Shown: positions 57,167 through 64,000 of the stretch, in pieces
How positions within the stretch are numbered: the stretch's first letter is position 1
How the letters are laid out: each line of letters begins with the position of its first letter
DNA from: Paraphotobacterium marinum
GTDB taxonomy: Bacteria > Pseudomonadota > Gammaproteobacteria > Enterobacterales > Vibrionaceae
Length of the DNA stretch: 64,000 bases
Direction of reading: 5' to 3'
Assembly (NCBI RefSeq): GCF_002216855.1
Contig: NZ_CP022355.1
Coordinates: 1,362,505-1,426,504, forward strand
The notes under the pieces: generated by a model
What the model saw: the letters and a program-made list of their open reading frames with translations, nothing else
What the model was told of the DNA's origin: nothing
Database searches by the model: none
Made by a program: the position numbers and the translations under genes

Positions 57167-58633
57167 TTATAACCAAACGATATAGCCAACTTTATTGTAC
57201 GTGTAAATTTTATAAAACGGAGTTCTATCAATTTTTAATACTAAGTCATTTTTGATTTTATTATACTTTTCTAGTGTTTTCTTGAGTGGACCAGACCATT
57301 CAAATTTTACTTGTTTCATTCCATCATACTCCATAATACGTCCAACTGTATTCCATCCAGATCTTTCTAGATACCCATTAAATGGAACTTCTTTTAGAAT
57401 GTTATCTAAGTAATGAGAGTATTTTACTCCACCAATAGAATGATAAAAATTGATGTTTTTCAAACTATAAAGGTCTACTGTCAAATTTTCAAAGATTGGT
57501 TTTTCAAACTCACTTTGAGTTTTTAGTATGTTCCCCACATTGGAAGAGAAGATGAAACAATAAAAAATTGGAATTAAAATAGCCCATTTTAATTTGTTTT
57601 TACCGAAGGATAAAAAAAGAACAACGAGCATCATCAATATGGGAAAATAACTTAGGGTTCTAGGAGCATAAATTTGCTGAGTTAAAATGGCCATTCCCCC
57701 AATTCCAGAAAATATCACAATAATACTGGAAAAAACAAACCCAACTAACACATGATAATTTTTATGTATCAAAATATAACTTAACGAGATAATTAAGAAA
57801 GGGAGTAATAACATTAGAGACTTCTTGTAATAACTCCAAAAGGTAACAAATGGAATGAATCCTTCTATAAGGTTATTAGTAATTTTTAAAATAGAATTAA
57901 GCTCAAGAGGCAAAAGCTGACCTCTTGACGACACTCCAAATACTTTCAATTCAAATAGGTAAAAAATATTAGCTACAACAAAAATAGCCACATTAAGAAG
58001 AATAAATTTAAACAAAGATCTAAACTTTGCTTTGTCCCAAGTCATCAATAAAAATTCAATGCCTACTAACCCTAAAAATAAATTAGACATGGGCTGATAA
58101 AAATTCAAAGATATTATTAGTAATATAACTTTTAAAAGCGCAGATATATAATTTTTATAATCGTCATTTATACTGAAAGACAACACTACAAAAAATAATG
58201 CCAAAGTCATTCCTAGGCTATCATATCGATAAAGAAGATTCTGAATAAAAAATGGATTAATGATAAAAACAAGTGCTAAGGTGAAAGCAAATTTAGGAAA
58301 TCTTGGGTTAAATTTTACAAATATTAATTTGGCACAAAAACCAATTAAACCAATACATAAAAACCAGGTTAATGGAGAGATATCTAGAATATCTCCATGC
58401 ATACCACTATATAGTCTTGCTATATCATTTGCGAAAAAACGACCTAAACCACTCCAACCATAACTACCTTGAAAAACACGAAAAACATCATCCGCGTATA
58501 AACTACCTGCATAAATAACTGGATAATAAAAAGCCAAGGAAGCAATTAAAAGAATCATTAAAACTTTTTTATTAAAGTGCTCACGATTTAATACATCAGT
58601 AAAATTTATAATATCGAATTTTGGAATTTTCAC
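57167..58633 (-). CDS. GtrII-like membrane glucosyltransferase
   Basis: A 488-residue, about ten-helix protein. SLYADDVFRVFQGSYGWSGL near residue 45 matches the GtrII/GtrC glucosyl transferase signature ([YL]ADD...R...G..GW...GR), found in O-antigen modification. It would take the sugar from undecaprenyl-phosphate made by GtrB and add it to surface glycan in the periplasm. GtrB is encoded 538 bases upstream, same strand; no gtrA flippase gene is recognised between. Confidence 0.75.
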   Translation of the reverse strand: MKIPKFDIINFTDVLNREHFNKKVLMILLIASLAFYYPVIYAGSLYADDVFRVFQGSYGWSGLGRFFANDIARLYSGMHGDILDISPLTWFLCIGLIGFCAKLIFVKFNPRFPKFAFTLALVFIINPFFIQNLLYRYDSLGMTLALFFVVLSFSINDDYKNYISALLKVILLIISLNFYQPMSNLFLGLVGIEFLLMTWDKAKFRSLFKFILLNVAIFVVANIFYLFELKVFGVSSRGQLLPLELNSILKITNNLIEGFIPFVTFWSYYKKSLMLLLPFLIISLSYILIHKNYHVLVGFVFSSIIVIFSGIGGMAILTQQIYAPRTLSYFPILMMLVVLFLSFGKNKLKWAILIPIFYCFIFSSNVGNILKTQSEFEKPIFENLTVDLYSLKNINFYHSIGGVKYSHYLDNILKEVPFNGYLERSGWNTVGRIMEYDGMKQVKFEWSGPLKKTLEKYNKIKNDLVLKIDRTPFYKIYTYNKVGYIVWL

Positions 58634-59171
58634 TTGATTCTACTCTTCTTAAATAAGAAACCAATTATTAGATTAGCTAAAAAGGAAATTAATTTTGCAA
58701 TGTGTCAGTATATAAAAGTAGGTATATATATTCAATTAACATATTTTTATTGTGAAGATATAAAAAATTAGTTTTAGATATAATTAAAGTGAATAAATTG
58801 AAATCTTACTTAATAATTTGAGAAAGATAAAATGTAGGTTAATATTACTTTATCTGAATGTTAGATTATTTAAATATTCGAAAACGCTTTGTTGAGATGC
58901 CTTTCATTAAAAAAGAATTGATAATATTTATTTAATTATATATCTTATTGCTAATTAAAAACCAAATTAGTAAGTTGACGGACGAAAAAATTTTTACTGT
59001 TATTAAAACAAGCATTTAAAATATACCATCAACTAATCCAACACAAAAAGCTATTTCATTTGAAGTTGACTACACTTGTTCAACATTTCTTACTAAAAAG
59101 AAAAGATTACCCAATGTAATTCAGTATTGAGTAACCCTGCTAACGTGTAAGATGATAGTTTCTAAATCATA
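58634..59171. other. Long intergenic region between GtrII-like gene and gtrB
   Basis: About 540 AT-rich bases with no ORF, repeat, RNA gene or terminator that I recognise. A lost gtrA is possible in this place, but no remnant is evident. Confidence 0.4.
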
Positions 59172-60098
59172 TTATTTTTTAATATCTTTATCTTTATCTT
59201 TAATTAAGTACCTTGGCCTTTGCTTTACTTCTAGATAAACTCTACCTAAATATTCACCTAAAACCCCAATACCGATTAATTGAATACCCCCTAAAAATAA
59301 AATGGATACTAATAAAGATGGGTACCCTGGGACAGGGTTACCATATATTAATTTATCAAAAATCATGAATAAACCATAAATCAATGAGACAAATGAAATA
59401 GAAAAGCCAATATATGTCCACAATTTAAGGGGAACCGTTGAAAAACTTGTTATTCCTTCAAGGGCTAAATTCCATAATTTCCAACCGTTAAACTTCGTTT
59501 CACCTGTACTTCGTTCCTCTCTTTTATATGTTACTATTGCTTGTTTATCCGTTACCCATGAAAGTAACCCTTTCATAAATAGGTTCCTTTCGGGCATAGC
59601 TACAATATTATCGCAAACACTTTTAGACAGTAATCGAAAGTCACCTACGTTATTTTCTATTTTTGTATCACTTATTTTGTTGTGAAAACTATAAAACATA
59701 GAAGCCGTTAATCTTTTTAATTTAGTATCGGATGAACGGTCTATTCTTTTGGCTAAAACCACATCATAACCTTCTTTCCATTTTTCAATTAATTTTGGTA
59801 TGACCTCAATCGGATCTTGAAGGTCAACATCAATTGGAATGATTGCATCTCCAGTGGCGTTTTCAAGTCCAGCCATTAATGCTGGCTCTTTACCAAAATT
59901 TCTAGTTAAGCTTATAGATTTAATTCTACTATCTTTTTCTGATAGGCTATCAATTAGTGCTTCCGTACCATCAGAGCTTCCATCGTTAATGAATACTATT
60001 TCAATATTAAATTCCTTTAATGTTTCATTAATAGCTTTGTAGAATAAAGGAATGGCAGATTCTTCATTGTAAACTGGTACAACTAGTGAAATTTTCAT
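59172..60098 (-). CDS. gtrB: Bactoprenol glucosyl transferase GtrB-like
   Basis: A 308-residue GT2 enzyme: [47 protein letters not shown], and two C-terminal membrane helices with [19 protein letters not shown]. This is the GtrB/polyprenyl-phosphate glycosyltransferase pattern; it moves glucose to undecaprenyl phosphate. The frame extends to 60236 but the added N-terminal part is not family-like; ATG 60098 has AAAGGA upstream and is the likely start. Confidence 0.88.
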   Translation of the reverse strand: MKISLVVPVYNEESAIPLFYKAINETLKEFNIEIVFINDGSSDGTEALIDSLSEKDSRIKSISLTRNFGKEPALMAGLENATGDAIIPIDVDLQDPIEVIPKLIEKWKEGYDVVLAKRIDRSSDTKLKRLTASMFYSFHNKISDTKIENNVGDFRLLSKSVCDNIVAMPERNLFMKGLLSWVTDKQAIVTYKREERSTGETKFNGWKLWNLALEGITSFSTVPLKLWTYIGFSISFVSLIYGLFMIFDKLIYGNPVPGYPSLLVSILFLGGIQLIGIGVLGEYLGRVYLEVKQRPRYLIKDKDKDIKK

Positions 60099-60461
60099 TT
60101 TTCTTTTTCCTTTTGCTAATATTCTGTGATTCAACGAGTCTAACTTAATGATATCTAATTGCATTATACTCATCATAATTTCAACGAAAAAAGTTATCTT
60201 AAAACTCAAAAGTTTAATAACCTCGAACTTCTTCATATTTTAATCAGATAAAGCCAATTATTTCAATACAGGAGCGGTCAAATTATTTTACATAAAACAT
60301 ATTTTAAACCAAATTTTAGTAATTTACACGTGACCCTTTGGGGCTTAACTTAAATAGCTTAAATATATTCTGTAACATGAGTCTGTTTTTTAAAAGCTTT
60401 TAACATTTTCTTTCAGGTGTAAATTCTTTATCTAAATCATAATTCGTCACATTTAATCACT
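60099..60461. other. Intergenic upstream of gtrB
   Basis: The ORF-like stretch to 60236 is in frame with gtrB but not family-like. A weak stem may exist near 60330-60400, not convincing. Nothing else seen. Confidence 0.4.
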
Positions 60462-61336
60462 TTAGCATAAAATATTTTTAATCTTTTCAATTAGGTTTTC
60501 ATAATATCGCTTTTCAACAGAATCCAAATATTTCCAGAAATAAAAATAAATTGGAATATCCATAGTTATTTGAGGCTCGATTTTTATTAAACTTCCATCT
60601 TTCAGCTCTTCTTTGATTTGTATTTCAGGTATCAACGCAAAACAATTACTACTCAGTACAGCCTGTTTAAAACCCTCGATAGATGGAATAGTATGATAAT
60701 TTTCATGAGTTGCTATATTATGATAATTTTCAAAATATAGATCTGTTAATCTATCATTTTTATCGAATTTTATTGAAAAACAGTCAGACAAATCTTTAAT
60801 ATTTTTTATTTTGAATTTTTCCATAAATCGTGGAGACGCTACCAAAAAGTACTTCAAATTGCCTAAAAAAATTCGCTCACAATTATTTACATTCATTAAT
60901 TTAGATGAAAAACTTGAAGATACCAAACCATCTCTTAAATAATTCAAAGTTAAGTCTTCATTGTCTGCAATAATTTCTATATTGAATTGATTTAATAAAC
61001 AGTCGTTAATCAAAAACCTCATAAACCAACTTTCAAGACTATCTCTACTGATTGCAAAAGAAATAGATTGTAATTTTTTTTATGAAATAAATCAGCTTCT
61101 AACCCCTGCTCTAAATTAATAATTTGCTTAAAATATCTAATTAAAATTTTTCCTTTAGAAGTTAAACAATATTGATCTGATTTTATGATTAATGAATCTG
61201 AATAAAGTTTCTGTATGCTTTTCAACCTCTGAGATACTGCAGATTGTGTAATAAATAGTTTTTTTGCGGCTTCTTCAAAGCTTTGTTCTTGAAATATGTA
61301 ATATAAAGCTTCAATACCTTTTAACTCAAATCTCAT
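60462..61336 (-). pseudogene. argP: LysR-family regulator, ArgP-like, frameshifted
   Basis: N-terminal HTH: EALYYIFQEQSFEEAAKKLF, ITQSAVSQRLKSIQKL, matching E. coli ArgP (IciA). The effector domain (IEIIADNEDLTL, NLKYFLVASPRF, FALIPEIQIKEEL) lies in another frame. They join if the T-run at 61074-61081 (A8 in the gene) had one more base, giving KKLQSISFAISRDSLESW. ATG 61336 is the likely start; 292 bases-per-codon length 875 is one short of a multiple of three. ArgP activates argO when arginine or lysine levels change; argO is divergent, 99 bases away. Confidence 0.85.
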
Positions 61337-61435
61337 ATAAGATAATCTAATAACCAATAATATTTATTAATTTTACTTATAGCAAAAGCTATAGCATTAT
61401 GCAATATATAACTTTAAATTCAAGGAATTACTTTA

Positions 61436-62036
61436 ATGAATGCCCTAATTTCAGGATTAAGCACTGGTTTGTCTTTAATTGTTTCAATTGGTGCACAAAA
61501 TAACTACGTTCTCAAAAAGGGATTAGAAAAAATAATATACTGTTATGTGTATTTGTATGTATTACCATTGATATTTTTTTAATAACATTTGGTGTTCTGG
61601 GATTTGGTGAGTTAATCAAAAACTCTCATATCATGTTAAAGATTGCAACTTATGGTGGAGCATCATTTTTGTTTCTATATGCTTTACTCTCTTTTAAAAG
61701 TTGTTTCTCAAGTGATAGATGCCTGAAACAAGATAAAACAAAAAACAAACAATCCAAAAAAACAATATTTATAACATTATTGGCTTTCAGCCTTTTAAAT
61801 CCCCACGTTTATTTAGATACTGTAATTTTAATTGGTAGTATTTCAACGCAATTTGATAGTTTAAATAAAATTTATTTTACACTTGGAACTTTTATAGCCT
61901 CAATTTTATGGTTTTTATCACTTGGTTATTTATCTAGATTTTTATTACCAATTTTTCAAAACAGATATCTTGGAAAGTTCTAGACTTTATCATAGGATGT
62001 ACCATGTTATATTTATCCATCAAAATTTTAAATTAA
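61436..62036 (+). pseudogene. argO: Arginine exporter ArgO (LysE family), two one-base frameshifts
   Basis: LysE/ArgO exporter with six helices. The first segment (ATG 61436: IVSIGAQNNYVLKKGLE) reads into a stop; the middle (from the A6 at 61527-61532) and the end (A3 at 61974-61976, then LDFIIGCTMLYLSIKIL) are each one base off. Adding one A at both sites restores one 200-residue protein closely aligned with E. coli ArgO (211). Total length 601 needs two bases to be a multiple of three. It exports arginine and canavanine under ArgP control. Confidence 0.85.
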
Positions 62037-62167
62037 ATTGAAAAATCAATTTAATTTAAGAATTTTTATATTTATTGTTGTTTTAACATTCACATAACAA
62101 AAGATAACAAAAATGGTGTAAAATTGACCACTAAAATTTTTTTCAATTAATTGATTTGGTAATACAC

Positions 62168-63946
62168 ATGAACCCTGAACAATCTAAAACAAATATTTTA
62201 GAGCTTTCTAAATATATTGTTGTACTTTCCTTAATATTAAATGTTTTTGCATTTTTTTTCTCTTTAATGACTAGTAATGATTTAATCTCTATTAGTTTAA
62301 ATTTTTCTTTTTTAGTTTTAGGACTCATATATTTTAAGCTAACTAGTAACACTGAAAGACATAGTAGCTTTATGATATCTCAAGTGTTTGTCATTATTCC
62401 CGCTATTATGACCATGTTTAATAATTATTTATTCATGAATCAGTTTTATGAAAACGCCATTGCCTATTCAATTATTTTCCTACTTACTCCTTTAACATTT
62501 CAACTATACTACAAATTTTTAATTAGTATTCAATATTTAGTTGAAAGACCAAAACTTGACTCTAGTACGCTGCAATCAAATAATGTCGAATTACCTGGTT
62601 GCTCAATGATGATAGCAACTAGAAACGAACCGTTTGATGTTTGTAAATTAACTTTTGATTCTGCGAATAATCTCTCTTACCCTAATCATAAAAAAGAAAT
62701 AATTATTGTTGACAACAGTGATTTAGCGCATCCTGATTTGAATAAATGGAAAAATTATGTGGAGGAGCATCAAAATTTAAATAATGGAACCACTTATAAA
62801 TTTATACATAGAAATTCAACTGTTGGATTTAAACCCAAAAATCTAGATATTGGTATGGAACATGTTTCACAACCATATGTGATGCTTTTAGATGCTGATT
62901 CTACTCTGTTACCGAATACATTAAATGATGTAATGCCCCATTTTATTAAAGATCCCAAGCTTGGCTTTGCTTCGTTTCTTATTAAAGGCACTAACTTTAC
63001 GTCAGGTTATTTTGCTAAAATAGGTTGTATATCGCAAAATCTCTTGCGCTACACAATGAACCTGATTGGTAAAACTGGATTTGTTATTTTTCAAGGACAC
63101 AATTCAATTTGGTCTAAACAAACACTTGAAAAGATTGGTCCTTGGCTTGAAGAACACAAAGGTGAGCCAATGATCGTTGAAGACGTTGCTGCTTCAATGA
63201 GGTGCTATTTTAAAGGATTTTATGGAAAATCAATATGGATTGATTCTGGCGAATGGGTACCTACTTCATTAAAAGAATGTGAATCAATGTGGATGAGATG
63301 GACTTATGGAAACTTACAAATTACTCACAAGTATTTTTCCAAAATTATTAATTCTAATCATATCACCTTTAAAGAAAAGTTAGATATATTTAACCAAATG
63401 TTCTCTTTTACAACTGTTTTAACACCGATCTTCTCTATTTTAGGGGTTTTGTTATATAAAGACTCATATTTTTGGCTTTATTATGTCTTGTTATTAAATA
63501 TACCTTCAATTATTAATGTGATTGGTAACATTTTCAAACAACCCTCTGATAAAAGTTTTATAAAAAATTTAATAAATGGTTATGTGGCATTTTTTGTTAT
63601 GAATAGTTTTATTACGTGGGTTTCAGCTAAAGCTGTATTCAATTATGTAACAGGAAAGTCTCAGGGTTGGAAACCAACAGGCAAAAAAGCAAATGATTCA
63701 GAAAGCATTATGGAAAACATAAAAAGATACAAAGGATTGACGTTCGCTTCTGTTTTAGCAATGGGCATTGCTACATTTATGGTTTATTATCATCTAGAAA
63801 ATTCATTTCAACCAGAAGTTGGAATTACGTTAGTCTTATTAAATGCTTTGTATTACATAAATCTATTTCTAAATATGATTATTTTTGGTAATGAAAAGCA
63901 GAGTGAAGAAGAGGTAATTGAAGAACTATCAATTGCTTCTTGCTAA
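62168..63946 (+). CDS. Processive family 2 glycosyltransferase, membrane
   Basis: A protein of about 592 residues with two N-terminal helix pairs, a cytosolic GT2 domain and several C-terminal helices. MMIATRNEP, LLDADS (DxD), VEDVA (catalytic ED region) and MWMRWTYG (R/QxxRW) are visible, the pattern of BcsA/HasA/beta-glucan synthases. It would build a polysaccharide and pass it through the membrane. The substrate is uncertain. ATG 62168 (MNPEQ) is preferred to the TTG/GTG upstream; no PilZ domain or BcsB partner is in the window. Confidence 0.8.
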   Translation: MNPEQSKTNILELSKYIVVLSLILNVFAFFFSLMTSNDLISISLNFSFLVLGLIYFKLTSNTERHSSFMISQVFVIIPAIMTMFNNYLFMNQFYENAIAYSIIFLLTPLTFQLYYKFLISIQYLVERPKLDSSTLQSNNVELPGCSMMIATRNEPFDVCKLTFDSANNLSYPNHKKEIIIVDNSDLAHPDLNKWKNYVEEHQNLNNGTTYKFIHRNSTVGFKPKNLDIGMEHVSQPYVMLLDADSTLLPNTLNDVMPHFIKDPKLGFASFLIKGTNFTSGYFAKIGCISQNLLRYTMNLIGKTGFVIFQGHNSIWSKQTLEKIGPWLEEHKGEPMIVEDVAASMRCYFKGFYGKSIWIDSGEWVPTSLKECESMWMRWTYGNLQITHKYFSKIINSNHITFKEKLDIFNQMFSFTTVLTPIFSILGVLLYKDSYFWLYYVLLLNIPSIINVIGNIFKQPSDKSFIKNLINGYVAFFVMNSFITWVSAKAVFNYVTGKSQGWKPTGKKANDSESIMENIKRYKGLTFASVLAMGIATFMVYYHLENSFQPEVGITLVLLNALYYINLFLNMIIFGNEKQSEEEVIEELSIASC

Positions 63947-63976
63947 CTTAATTACTTTTTAGTGAGCTAAATTAAT

Positions 63977-63996
63977 GTTGCCCAATTCTGGGCAAC
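63977..63996 (+). terminator. Hairpin at window edge
   Basis: GTTGCCCA and TGGGCAAC form a perfect 8-bp stem with ATTC loop, 30 bases after the GT2 stop. The U-run, if any, lies beyond the window. Confidence 0.7.
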
Positions 63997-64000
63997 CAAT

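Overview
The window is AT-rich chromosomal DNA (roughly 30% G+C by eye) from a gammaproteobacterium. Several genes and gene orders belong to that class: thrS-infC-rpmI-rplT-pheS-pheT-ihfA followed by btuC/btuD, a cbb3 oxidase cluster followed by uspE and ttcA, manA-epmC-yibL, a divergent argP/argO pair, and sulA under a textbook LexA operator. Gene content is closest to the Enterobacterales/Vibrionales/Alteromonadales part of the class, but base composition is far lower than usual there. I do not name a genus.

Layout: 0.1-11 kb holds an MFS transporter, a very large exported protein with one haem-c motif, and a rearranged cytochrome c maturation (ccm) locus with ccmA divergent and no ccmG. 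11-20.8 kb holds small accessory genes, the DEAD-box helicase DbpA, ChaA, two decayed genes (pagL-like and a FecCD permease), a SIR2-domain gene with an unknown partner, and manA-epmC-yibL. 20.9-30 kb is the ccoNOQP-ccoHIS oxidase and assembly cluster with a TauE/SafE-like membrane protein, uspE and ttcA. 30-40 kb is accessory: an aldo/keto reductase, a membrane-bound LytTR regulator, SulA, an exported 2H phosphoesterase, a PEBP protein, and a secreted two-CBM/GH19 chitinase/esterase fusion. 40-53 kb contains a candidate CRP-activated small RNA, the ABC-F protein YbiT, a GIN-domain protein, btuCD, an AstE-like gene and the translation block. 53-64 kb has an EAL protein, two identical tRNA-Val genes, membrane glycosyltransferases, gtrB, argP/argO and a processive GT2.

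The biology is coherent. The ccm products attach haem to the cytochromes CcoO and CcoP (and possibly the 1212-residue protein), and ccoH/I/S assemble the oxidase, so the window encodes a microaerobic respiratory chain and most of its biogenesis. The ManA, GtrB, GtrII-like, PIG-V-like and GT2 proteins point to active surface-glycan modification.

Two cross-cutting signals stand out. First, eight otherwise well-preserved genes (uspE, epmC, yibL, the chitinase leader, the GIN-domain gene, astE, argP, argO) are each broken by one missing base in a short A or T run (argO twice). This looks like systematic homopolymer under-calling, or much less likely real decay or slippage rescue. Second, the gap downstream of ybiT holds a near-ideal CRP palindrome at class-II distance from a perfect -10 box, then a stem-loop, a U-rich linker and a strong terminator on the + strand with no ORF. 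That is the anatomy of an undescribed Hfq-type small RNA.
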